Assembly (NCBI GenBank): GCA_030950765.1 | Contig: JAUZQX010000050.1 | Span: forward strand, 1-11,200 | Direction of reading: 5' to 3' | DNA from: Ghiorsea sp. | GTDB lineage: Bacteria > Pseudomonadota > Zetaproteobacteria > Mariprofundales > Mariprofundaceae | DNA length: 11,200 bases | Notes under the pieces: generated by a model | What the model saw: the letters and a program-made list of their open reading frames with translations, nothing else | The model's database searches: none | Told to the model about the DNA's origin: nothing | Shown: in pieces, positions 1-6,803 of the stretch | Position numbering within the stretch: the stretch's first letter is position 1 | Layout of the letters: each line of letters begins with the position of its first letter | Translations under genes and position numbers: made by a program

Positions 1-71
1 ACAAGCAATACATCATCAAATGTATATGCTTCCTCAATAATATTTCCTGAAAGTGGGGTTAATGAAGACAC
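1..71 (-). CDS. guaB: IMP dehydrogenase, N-terminal fragment (runs off the left edge)
   Basis: The minus strand opens with a GTG codon at 71-69, preceded by a strong AGGAGG ribosome binding site at 83-78 with a 6-base spacer. It reads MSSLTPLSGNIIEEAYTFDD followed by VLLV before leaving the window. The E-A-x-TFDDVLL-V motif is the hallmark N-terminus of IMP dehydrogenase, which oxidises IMP to XMP with NAD+ in the cytoplasm as the committed step of GMP synthesis. Only 23 full codons are present, so the catalytic loop and CBS domains cannot be inspected. The roughly ten residues ahead of the conserved start are a short N-terminal extension. The gene lies 61 bp downstream of slyX on the same strand. 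The gap contains a TATAGT box at 109-104 with no convincing -35, so a separate promoter is possible but not shown. Identification rests on a short but very characteristic motif. Confidence 0.85.
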   Translation of the reverse strand, partial: MSSLTPLSGNIIEEAYTFDDVLL

Positions 72-132
72 GGACTTCCTCCTGAACTTGAAGTCAGCCG
101 CATACTATAAAAGCATGCACATTACACAAGTT

Positions 133-333
133 TCAATAATGTGGTGGCGGCGCTTCTTGATCCGGGGAACTTTGCTGACCTTCGTTATTCTGCATATAAT
201 CGCGAAGTTGGCTCAATGACTTGGTCAAAGCATCAATTTGATTTTGCTGTGTTATCACCACCTCATTCAACTCTTGAATCAAGTGTTCTTGGTAGGCACT
301 TTTAGTTTCTAAATGAATAATTCTATCTTCCAT
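133..333 (-). CDS. slyX: SlyX family protein
   Basis: This is a 66-residue acidic coiled-coil protein. It starts MEDRIIHLETKSAYQEHLIQ, continues with a heptad-like ELNEVVITQQNQIDALTKSL segment, and ends in the family-typical P-P-P-H-Y tail. The length (66 residues, against about 70 in E. coli) and both ends match the SlyX family. Its biochemical role is not established; the name comes from a locus near slyD in E. coli. The ATG at 333 is used because the conserved E-D-R-I-x-x-L-E-T opening begins there; no strong ribosome binding site is visible in front of it. It lies 18 bp downstream of the pyruvate kinase stop on the same strand, so it is probably co-transcribed with it. The upstream frameshift may therefore affect its translation or transcription by polarity. 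Confidence 0.88.
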   Translation of the reverse strand: MEDRIIHLETKSAYQEHLIQELNEVVITQQNQIDALTKSLSQLRDYMQNNEGQQSSPDQEAPPPHY

Positions 334-351
334 GGCAAAACAATAACCGCT

Positions 352-1817
352 TTACACTTTCAATACCATAATCGATGGACAATTGCTGGCTTCATCACGG
401 TGGAAACCTTGTACCAAGAGTATTGGATCACCCACTTTTGCCAAGTTGTATGTCTGCACCAATCTTTTCGCCAACGCCACATGGTTCCCCATATCCTCTA
501 CCCCAACAAGCACAGGAATCACCCCCCAAATTAAGTTCATACGTCGGCATGTCTCCTCACTACTGGTCACTGCCAATATCGGTGATTCAGGGCGCTCTGA
601 GCTTACAGTCACGGTTGTCCAGCCTGATTCCGACAACACCACAATACCACAATACCGTGCACCATCAGGTCGCGTGACAATAAGGATGTCGAACGCGCCA
701 CAGCACTACCAAAAGGTAATGCTGCTTGGTGAGATTTAGTCTTCCCTGTCCCTGAACAAAAAGCACCTTGATGCCATAAATATGCCTCAGCATTGATAAT
801 CACCCGCGCCATCATCGCAACTGATTCAACAGGATATTTCCCCACTGCCGTTTCACCCGACAACATAATCGCATCGGCACTACTGCTCACAGAATGAAAA
901 ATATCCGTGGCTTCAGCGCGTGTGGGTCGCGCATGTTCAATCATGGATTCCAAGACCTGTGTAGCTACAATCACAGGTTTACACTGTTTTTTGGCTTCTT
1001 TAATCAACATATCTTGGCTAATCGGCACTTGTTCTGGCGGCAGTTCCACGCCCAAATCACCGCGCGCTACCATGATTGCATCAGCAGCTTCAATGACTGC
1101 ACAAGCACCTTCCAAGGCTTCTGGGCGCTCTATCTTGGCAATAATACGAATATCTGAGCCCTGCTGCTCTAACCATGCCCGCAACAGATGAATATCATCC
1201 ACATGGCGGACAAAAGACAAGGCTAAAAAATCTACACCCAAGCCCACCGCAAACATAGCATCATCATAATCTTTTTCAGTCATCGAGGGTGCAGAAACCA
1301 CAGAATCAGGTAAGTTGATGCCCTTATGGTTCCCCAACATACCACCTTGCAAAACACGGCAATACACTTCCGTACCTTCCACCTTTTCTACCACAAGCTC
1401 CATCACACCATCAGCCAAAAATATTCGTTGCCCTAGCGCAACATCATGTGCCAAACCTTTGTATTGCGATGGAATAAGGCTGGGTTCTCCCTCTACGTCA
1501 CGCATGGTAATGGTCACACCATCACCTTTGACCAATAGAATTTGATTATTCTTAAATGTTCCTGTACGAATTTTGGGTCCGCACAAGTCCACAAGTACAG
1601 CAATATGTTTTTTACATTCCACAGCTATGTTACGAATCATCTGACAACTTGCATAATGCTCTGCATGTTTACCATGTGACATATTTAAGCGAAATACATT
1701 CACACCCTTTTGTATCATTTGGCGAATGCTATCTTCATCAGCACAAGCAGGGCCAATCGTAGCAATAATTTTGGTACGCTTGTGTTTGAGTAATTTCATT
1801 TTTGACTCAAATTTCAT
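352..1817 (-). pseudogene. pyk: Pyruvate kinase, frameshifted by an 8-bp tandem duplication
   Basis: Pyruvate kinase makes pyruvate and ATP from phosphoenolpyruvate and ADP in glycolysis. The reading frame from ATG 1817 (AGGAGG at 1828-1823, 5-base spacer) shows KIIATIGPAC at about residue 16, the RLNMSHG loop at 43-49, GPKIRTG near 80-86, the catalytic lysine and metal-binding glutamate in IIAKIE (K228, E230), ARGDLGVE with D254, and the PTRAEATDI and MLSGETAVGKYP segments. The B domain is present. After L392 the frame runs into ten unrelated residues (WCCRNQAGQP) and stops at 609. The missing C-terminal domain continues in another frame from about 638 (LSESGWTTVTVSSERP onward) to the TAA at 352-354. 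The break falls exactly on a duplicated 8-mer, CCACAATA, at 639-656. Removing one copy restores GIVVLSESGW and a 485-residue protein, the usual family length. As read, the product is a 402-residue protein lacking most of the C-terminal domain. The active-site residues survive, so residual activity cannot be excluded. Confidence 0.9.
639..656. repeat. 8-bp tandem duplication causing the pyk frameshift
   Basis: On the plus strand the unit CCACAATA occurs at 639-646 and again at 647-654, followed by CC (2.25 copies). On the coding strand this is TATTGTGG twice. Eight is not a multiple of three, so the second copy shifts the pyruvate kinase frame. With one copy the frame reads through to a normal C-terminal domain. 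The pattern is typical of slipped-strand duplication, which can also revert by loss of one unit. Confidence 0.9.
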
Positions 1818-1855
1818 CAGACCCTCCTCAATCGACCACCGTTTCTACAGCATCA

Positions 1856-2024
1856 CTAGGGAAGTGCTGATTAAATCTAAACAGGTAAATATGCGATGAA
1901 AAATAAGCAACACCAAGGCGGAAGATCCGAGTAATAACAAGGCTATTGTTAAGTCTTCCAACGCAAGTGTTGTGAATTTCGGGTGCATAAATGCCTATCA
2001 TCGAGTTCATCAGCACTTCCCTAG
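1856..2024. mobile_element. MITE-like near-palindromic element, copy 1
   Basis: A 169-bp sequence bounded by a perfect 15-bp terminal inverted repeat, CTAGGGAAGTGCTGA at 1856-1870 and its complement at 2010-2024. Complementarity continues inward through most of the element: CAACAC pairs with GTGTTG, GGAAGA with TCTTCC, and AATAAC with GCTATT. It closes on an AAG loop at 1939-1941, almost exactly the centre. The whole element can therefore fold as one long imperfect hairpin. It carries no transposase. A terminal repeat, small size, lack of coding capacity and a second diverged copy next door fit a miniature inverted-repeat element; the parent family is not identified. It lies 38 bp upstream of the pyruvate kinase start and would be in its leader or promoter region. 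Translations across it give a repetitive pseudo-protein that reflects the palindrome, not a gene. Confidence 0.75.
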
Positions 2025-2188
2025 GGAAGCTCTGAGTAAGTCTGGATGAAATAGATTGTATTTCAGGGCATTCAAAATCCAGGCGTGTGTTGCATGCAAT
2101 AGCAAGGCTATTGCTCAAACGCACAACGCAGAGTTTGGATGCACTGGACACAATATATGCGTTCATGACTTGTTCAGAGCTTTCCTAG
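2021..2188. mobile_element. MITE-like near-palindromic element, copy 2
   Basis: A 168-bp relative of the element immediately to its left, with which it shares the CTAG at 2021-2024. The ends are CTAGGGAAGCTCTGA at 2021-2035 and TCAGAGCTTTCCTAG at 2174-2188, complementary except for one base. The arms pair over long stretches: AAGTC with GACTT, ATGAA with TTCAT, and ATTGTATTTCAGGGCAT with an imperfect complement near 2139-2157. The centre is a perfect 8-bp stem, GCAATAGC with GCTATTGC, around the same AAG loop (2104-2106). Its arm sequences differ clearly from copy 1 while the fold, length, ends and loop are kept, so structure appears better conserved than sequence. It ends 107 bp upstream of the helicase start. 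Confidence 0.73.
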
Positions 2189-2295
2189 CCTAACAGAAAA
2201 CAATAAAACTGACCACCTGACCCAAAAAATACCATAATAAACTTGATTAGTTGGCAAGCAATGCGACAGTGCCACAAAATACCTAAGGAAGACTC

Positions 2296-3546
2296 ATGCC
2301 ATTCAAAGAACTCGGACTATCGGACGAACTACTTCTCGCCATCAAAGAACAAGGTTACACCACCCCAACCCCTGTACAAGCCAAGGCTATTCCAGTGGTA
2401 TTGCAGGGGCATGATATTCTCGCGGGCGCACAAACAGGCACAGGTAAAACAGCAGGTTTTACACTGCCTATGTTGCATTTGATGCAAAAAAGTCACCCCG
2501 AACGCAGTAAAAACCATATCATTCGCGCCTTGGTCTTAACACCCACACGCGAGTTAGCCGCACAAGTAGCCGAAAGCATTACTGTATACGGCAAACACCT
2601 TCCTTTGCGCTCAACCGTTGTCTTTGGTGGCGTAGGCATCAACCCACAAATTGCTAAATTAAAACGTGGCGTTGATATTTTGGTCGCCACACCAGGTCGT
2701 TTATTGGACTTGGTGAATCAGGGTAAAGCAGATTTAACACATGTTGAGTTTTTTGTGCTTGATGAAGCTGACCGCATGCTGGACATGGGTTTCATTCATG
2801 ATATTCGTAAAGTATTGAAAATATTGCCGAAAAAACGTCAAAACCTGCTTTTCTCGGCCACTTTTTCTGAAGAAATTAAAAAACTTGCCAGCGGTTTCCT
2901 GCATCACCCACAATTTGTGGAAGTTGCACGCAATCAAACGTCACACCAAGTCAGCCAAGTGGTTTACCCCATCAACAAGTCTCAGAAACGTAATTTGTTA
3001 TCTAAACTTATCAAAGAAGGCGAGTGGCAACAGGTCTTGGTATTCACCAAAACCAAACATGGTGCCAACCGCTTAACCAAACAACTCGAAAGCGATGGTA
3101 TTGGCGCTTCTGCAATTCATGGCAACAAAAGCCAAACCGCACGCACCAAAGCACTGGCTGGTTTTAAAGCTGGTGACATTCGCGTCTTGGTCGCCACAGA
3201 TATTGCAGCGCGTGGTCTGGACATTGATCAACTTCCCCATGTGGTCAACTACGAGCTGCCCAATGTCGCCGAAGATTATGTGCACCGTATTGGTCGCACA
3301 GGTCGCGCAGGAAACACGGGTGAAGCCTTGTCTTTGGTAAGTCATGACGAAGATAAGTTGCTTAAAGGCATCGAGCGTCTAATCAAAAAGGATATTCCTA
3401 AAGTTGTTATTGAAGGTTTTGAACGTAGCAAAGAAGCAGAGGAACCTGCACCACAACGTCCCCAGCAGCAACGCCGCAGAAAGCCTGATGCAAGAAAGAA
3501 AAGTAATCCACAAAGGCGCAATACACAACCGTCACGCCGTAGCTAA
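2296..3546 (+). CDS. rhlE: DEAD-box ATP-dependent RNA helicase, RhlE type
   Basis: A 416-residue ATP-dependent RNA helicase acting in ribosome assembly or RNA decay in related bacteria. All family motifs are present in order: the Q motif (GYTTPTPVQ, about 20-28), Walker A AQTGTGKT (45-52), PTRELA (83-88), ATPGR (131-135), DEAD (156-159), SAT (187-189), VLVATDIAARGLDI (287-300) and HRIGRTGR (320-327). After about residue 375 a short, highly basic, low-complexity tail rich in Arg, Gln and Pro follows, probably for RNA binding. Its compact core plus basic tail places it in the RhlE group rather than SrmB, DeaD or DbpA. The ATG at 2296 has an AAGGA site at 2285-2289. A weak promoter-like pair, TTGGCA at 2251 and CAAAAT at 2275, lies upstream. 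The TAA overlaps the stop of the convergent kinase gene by three bases. Confidence 0.92.
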   Translation: MPFKELGLSDELLLAIKEQGYTTPTPVQAKAIPVVLQGHDILAGAQTGTGKTAGFTLPMLHLMQKSHPERSKNHIIRALVLTPTRELAAQVAESITVYGKHLPLRSTVVFGGVGINPQIAKLKRGVDILVATPGRLLDLVNQGKADLTHVEFFVLDEADRMLDMGFIHDIRKVLKILPKKRQNLLFSATFSEEIKKLASGFLHHPQFVEVARNQTSHQVSQVVYPINKSQKRNLLSKLIKEGEWQQVLVFTKTKHGANRLTKQLESDGIGASAIHGNKSQTARTKALAGFKAGDIRVLVATDIAARGLDIDQLPHVVNYELPNVAEDYVHRIGRTGRAGNTGEALSLVSHDEDKLLKGIERLIKKDIPKVVIEGFERSKEAEEPAPQRPQQQRRRKPDARKKSNPQRRNTQPSRRS

Positions 3547-4967
3547 ATCGCGTCTCCCAAAAAACTTGTGTCATCACCTTCTTGCACGATAGGCAAACAT
3601 AGCAAGAAGGTGCACCCTGACATGCATGCCTCATCCAAAGTCACAAAACCATGGTGTTCTTTGGCAATACCGTACACCGCTGAGAGACCCAACCCTGTAC
3701 CCTGACCTACATCTTTGGTCGTAAAGAAAGGTTCAAAAATAGCTTCTTTAATCTCCTCAGGAATCCTAGGTCCATTATCCATAATACGTATGCAAGCATA
3801 TTCCCCAACAGCATTAGACTCATATTGTATTGCAGTATCTGCATGCATCACTTCAACATTAACGATCACTTCTGGGGCGGAAATCTTCGCAACAGCATCT
3901 TTAGCATTAAGCAAGATTTGCATCACAGCATCACTTAGTGCCCCCACATCAGCTTTTATTAGCACATCAGTTTTGCTTGCTTGAAATTTACAACGCATAC
4001 CGTTTTCTTGATTAAACACTGCCACACTGGCCTCAACCAGTTGATTCAAGTTAATATAAACGTGAGTATGATCTTGCAGCTCATGACCGACATACACCAG
4101 CATTTGTTGCACCATAGATGCAGCTTTTTCACCTAATCCTTCAATGACATCTAGCTTATTTTTTAAGTCTTGATCTTGCTCTTTTAACTTAATCAAAAAT
4201 GCATTGCCCATAATACCTGTTAAAATATTATTGAACTCATGCGCTATACCGCCAACAGCAGTGGCAAGTGACTTCATTTTTGCTTCTTGAATTTCTTTTT
4301 CATGTAACTTTTGGGTTAAAGTTTCATCATTTTGCAAAACTACATAATGCGTCACAACGCCTTTTGTGTTTCGCACGGGTGAAACAGATGTACTGACAGG
4401 AAAAAAGCGACCATTCTTCTTTTTATTCACCAGTTTACCTTGCCAGCTTTCACCACATTGTAACTTATCTAACATTTCTTGAAGCTGTTTTTCGGATTGG
4501 GTTGGGCTACGCAATAAATCTAGAGCTGACACCCCTATGGCTTCGTCTGCCCCATAACCTATTAAGTCCGTAAACGCTGGGTTCACATACTGAATCAAAC
4601 CTCTCACATCCACAATAACAATCGCTTCACCTGAGTATTGCACAGCATTGGATAACATAAACAAGTATTCATTCATATGTTTTCTACGCTCAAAAAAGAA
4701 TGCAATAAACCAAGATAACACAAGAATAAAAGCACCAACAGTATACACATAAATCATCAAATTCTGCGTATAGTCTTGCATACTTAAAGACAATTGTTCA
4801 GCGGTTAAATCATCAATCACCCGCACTTTTTCTTGCATATAAAAAAAGTACAATACTTCAAAGAAAAGCATCAGTAGCACCGTGGCAACCAACAAGGCTT
4901 TCGCCAACACATTGACATAAGCAATATGCTTATCAAAACAGGGGTTCGAGAAACAATCTTCTTTCAT
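3543..4967 (-). CDS. Membrane-bound PAS-domain sensor histidine kinase (orphan)
   Basis: A 474-residue two-component sensor kinase of the inner membrane. Order: transmembrane segment at about 16-43, a short loop of about 25 residues, transmembrane segment at 70-92, a PAS domain at about 103-217 (ending PVSTSVSPVRNTKGV and THYVVLQND), then the phosphoacceptor box GGIAHEFNNILT with His243, N box LLNAKDAV with Asn354, G1 box beginning at Asp397, F box EPFFTTK, and G2 box GTGLGL (423-428). The H-box type is that of NtrB-like and PAS hybrid kinases. The G1 box reads DNGPRIP, with Arg401 where the family normally has Gly. The ATG at 4967 is chosen because the frame upstream overlaps the radical SAM gene by 110 bp and shows no family similarity; only a weak AAGAAG precedes it. 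No response regulator lies in the window, so the partner and signal are unknown. It follows the radical SAM gene by 79 bp and is probably in the same operon. Confidence 0.88.
   Translation of the reverse strand: MKEDCFSNPCFDKHIAYVNVLAKALLVATVLLMLFFEVLYFFYMQEKVRVIDDLTAEQLSLSMQDYTQNLMIYVYTVGAFILVLSWFIAFFFERRKHMNEYLFMLSNAVQYSGEAIVIVDVRGLIQYVNPAFTDLIGYGADEAIGVSALDLLRSPTQSEKQLQEMLDKLQCGESWQGKLVNKKKNGRFFPVSTSVSPVRNTKGVVTHYVVLQNDETLTQKLHEKEIQEAKMKSLATAVGGIAHEFNNILTGIMGNAFLIKLKEQDQDLKNKLDVIEGLGEKAASMVQQMLVYVGHELQDHTHVYINLNQLVEASVAVFNQENGMRCKFQASKTDVLIKADVGALSDAVMQILLNAKDAVAKISAPEVIVNVEVMHADTAIQYESNAVGEYACIRIMDNGPRIPEEIKEAIFEPFFTTKDVGQGTGLGLSAVYGIAKEHHGFVTLDEACMSGCTFLLCLPIVQEGDDTSFLGDAI
3575..3612. 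repeat. 11-bp inverted repeat at the rhlE / histidine kinase convergent junction
   Basis: CACCTTCTTGC at 3575-3585 and GCAAGAAGGTG at 3602-3612 are perfect complements around a 16-base loop. The site is 28 bp past the rhlE stop and inside the last codons of the convergent kinase gene. It could act as a 3' end hairpin for rhlE mRNA. There is no T tract directly after it on the plus strand, and on the minus strand the T6 run starts about ten bases away. A canonical intrinsic terminator is therefore not supported. Confidence 0.5.
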
Positions 4968-5046
4968 TATCTTCTTGTAGCACAATCTGTGATGCTTGTC
5001 ACTTTTTTCTACCACTTCCCCACGCCCCTTATAACACCCAACTATT

Positions 5047-6558
5047 TTATGGTAAATGCCGCATTTGCCTTTTGTTATGACCTTTAACCAAACGTCGGTG
5101 TACATCCAAACCTTTGGCAAAGGGTTTGAGGAAGTTTGGTACCTTACGCCCTTCAAGCTTCATAATATCTTTAAGCAAAATTGCTGCCACATCAGGTTCT
5201 GCAGCATGTTGTACTTGTGTACGATATATATATAAGAGTTGTGCCAAACGTTCTAAAGATATTTTCCATGTGCTGTTTGTTTGTTGATACACCCATAAGG
5301 AGAATGCAAAAAAATGTTGAAATACATCACCATCTGACCACAAAGAAACAATACTTTTCTTAAAGTTACCACTATTGTAATAGAGATTCCAAAAACGTGC
5401 GAAACGTTTCATTTGCTGAATATCTTCAAAACTTAAAACATTGTTTTTTAAAATATCATAAGGTGGTTTATCCGAATACACCATGCCATACGCATCATCA
5501 TGTCGGTGCAAAGTGGTTCCCGCCAGTTTCTTCAAAATGCCAATTTGGATTTCAGAAGCACTCATAGCCCACAACTGGTTCAAACCACGCCCAAAACTTT
5601 GCAAACCTTCACCAGGTAAACCAACAATCAAGTCTAAGTGCATATGTGCAGACGTTTCATGTTCAAGAAAAGCAATGTTTTCCTCAATTTTTTTCATTTT
5701 TAAGTTGCGATGGATATTTTTTGCTACATCCAAGTTCAGCGTTTGAATACCAATTTCAAGTTGTAATGTTGCAGGTGTAAACTTGGTCATGCGTTGTTTT
5801 AATGCAGCAGGAAAGTGGTCTGGAATCACTTCGAAATGTACAAAATATGGCGTAGGTTTACTTAAAAAGAAATCCAGTAGTCGCGAAGCAATATGAACAT
5901 TCAAATTAAAAGTACGGTCGATAAACTTAAAATTTCTTGCCCCACGTTGCCACAATGTTTCGAGTGCGGCTAAAAACATATCAATGTCAAAATTACGTAC
6001 TTTTTCATCCATCGATGATAAACAAAACTCACATTGAAATGGGCAACCTCTGGATGCTTCCACATAAATATACCGGTTAGATACATCCTCATCAGTATAA
6101 TAATCATACGGCATCTTAATTTCAGAAATATCAGGTAATGGTGCTTGAATAATACGCTCAGTCGGTGCTAAACCACTCTTGATAGCTTTAACAAGTTGAT
6201 AAAAAGCTAAATCACCCTCACCTTGGACAATATAGTCTGCAGCATCAAAATTCACACGCAATGGCGAGTGGCTAACTTCAGGTCCACCCAAGATAATCAA
6301 AGTTTCGGGTGAGACCTTTTTTAATGTTTCAACCAGCTCTGCGCACTGTTCCGCATTCCAAATATACACACCCAAACCAACCAATGACGGTCGAAGTGTC
6401 AAAATTTTCTCGGCAACATCCTGAATATTGTCATTAATCGTAAACTCTGCGATAGATGTATCCACCATCAACTCTTGCATATTGGCATAAAGATAGCGCA
6501 AACCAATGGCACTATGCGTATATCGTGCATTGAGGGTGGTTAATAAAATATTGTTCAT
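5047..6558 (-). CDS. B12-binding-domain radical SAM protein
   Basis: A 503-residue cytoplasmic protein of the cobalamin-binding radical SAM group. Residues about 1-130 form a Rossmann-like B12-binding region (ILLTTLNARYTHSAIGLRYL, VGLGVYIWN, LGGPEVS and VQGEGD). The radical SAM core follows, with the 4Fe-4S ligands in RGCPFQCEFC (Cys172, Cys176, Cys179), then FKFIDRTFN and the LQLEIGIQT and GLPGEG strands. The C-terminal 130 or so residues look like the helical domain (DUF4080 type) usual in this subgroup. Family members generate a 5'-deoxyadenosyl radical from SAM, many for methylation or ring rearrangement; the substrate of this subgroup is not established, so none is assigned. The ATG at 6558 begins the conserved MNNILLTTLNARYTHS motif, although no clear ribosome binding site precedes it. 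It is the first gene after the poly-G terminator and is followed by the sensor kinase 79 bp later. Confidence 0.87.
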   Translation of the reverse strand: MNNILLTTLNARYTHSAIGLRYLYANMQELMVDTSIAEFTINDNIQDVAEKILTLRPSLVGLGVYIWNAEQCAELVETLKKVSPETLIILGGPEVSHSPLRVNFDAADYIVQGEGDLAFYQLVKAIKSGLAPTERIIQAPLPDISEIKMPYDYYTDEDVSNRYIYVEASRGCPFQCEFCLSSMDEKVRNFDIDMFLAALETLWQRGARNFKFIDRTFNLNVHIASRLLDFFLSKPTPYFVHFEVIPDHFPAALKQRMTKFTPATLQLEIGIQTLNLDVAKNIHRNLKMKKIEENIAFLEHETSAHMHLDLIVGLPGEGLQSFGRGLNQLWAMSASEIQIGILKKLAGTTLHRHDDAYGMVYSDKPPYDILKNNVLSFEDIQQMKRFARFWNLYYNSGNFKKSIVSLWSDGDVFQHFFAFSLWVYQQTNSTWKISLERLAQLLYIYRTQVQHAAEPDVAAILLKDIMKLEGRKVPNFLKPFAKGLDVHRRLVKGHNKRQMRHLP

Positions 6559-6649
6559 GCAGACGATGTTAACGTTATCAGCAAAGAAAACCTAGTCGTG
6601 TTCACTGGGCAAGGTGCTTAAAGGTGATGAAAACTTCTTTTAAACTTAT

Positions 6650-6704
6650 AAAAAGTGGGGCCTGCCAATTGGGGGGGGGGGGGGGGGGGTAATTGACAGG
6701 CCCC
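6650..6704 (-). terminator. Intrinsic terminator of the antiporter gene with a homopolymeric loop
   Basis: On the minus strand, 100 bp after the antiporter stop codon, a 14-bp stem (GGGGCCTGTCAATT pairing with AATTGGCAGGCCCC, one mismatch) encloses an A plus 19 consecutive C. It is followed by AC and TTTTT (6654-6650). A GC-rich stem and a T run make a rho-independent terminator. Its position isolates the antiporter from the downstream radical SAM and kinase genes. The loop is highly unusual. Confidence 0.75.
6671..6689. repeat. Homopolymeric G19 tract in the terminator loop
   Basis: Nineteen consecutive G on the plus strand (C19 on the minus strand), flanked by T at 6690 and by AATT repeats that belong to the stem. 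Such a tract can form a G-quadruplex on one strand and an i-motif on the other. It is expected to vary in length by polymerase slippage. The exact count may be affected by sequencing error. Confidence 0.9.
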
Positions 6705-6803
6705 GAACTTCATTTTGTCATTTTGTAAATAGCACTTACCGTGCCACTCTTTCATATGGCAAAGGATAACCAATAATAATTAAGAATCTATTAAAAAATA
6801 CAT

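Noticed and set aside
1..219. Plus-strand frame open from the left edge
   Set aside because: It is antisense to guaB and slyX, both of which have strong family signatures; the frame shows no recognisable feature.
639..656. Programmed ribosomal frameshift in pyk
   Set aside because: No slippery heptamer or downstream stimulatory structure is seen. The 8-bp duplication explains the break exactly, and this enzyme family is not known for recoding.
313..739. Several plus-strand open frames of 70-120 codons opposite the pyk 3' end
   Set aside because: They are antisense to a clear pyruvate kinase domain and lack ribosome binding sites or recognisable motifs.
1828..2166. A 112-codon minus-strand open frame with two similar halves upstream of pyk
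   Set aside because: The frame lies across the two palindromic elements, and its internal repeat simply mirrors their repeated structure. It has no family features, and the DNA structure explains it better.
1856..2188. CRISPR array or integron attC sites
   Set aside because: There are only two diverged palindromic units with no spacers, no integrase and no cas genes, and their length is far above CRISPR repeat size.
3575..3612. Intrinsic terminator for rhlE
   Set aside because: The stem is good, but no T tract directly follows on either strand and the loop is long, so it is listed only as an inverted repeat.
4968..5156. Upstream extension of the histidine kinase start to 5156
   Set aside because: It would overlap 110 bp of the radical SAM gene, and the added residues resemble no kinase N-terminus. 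The ATG at 4967 directly precedes the first membrane segment region.
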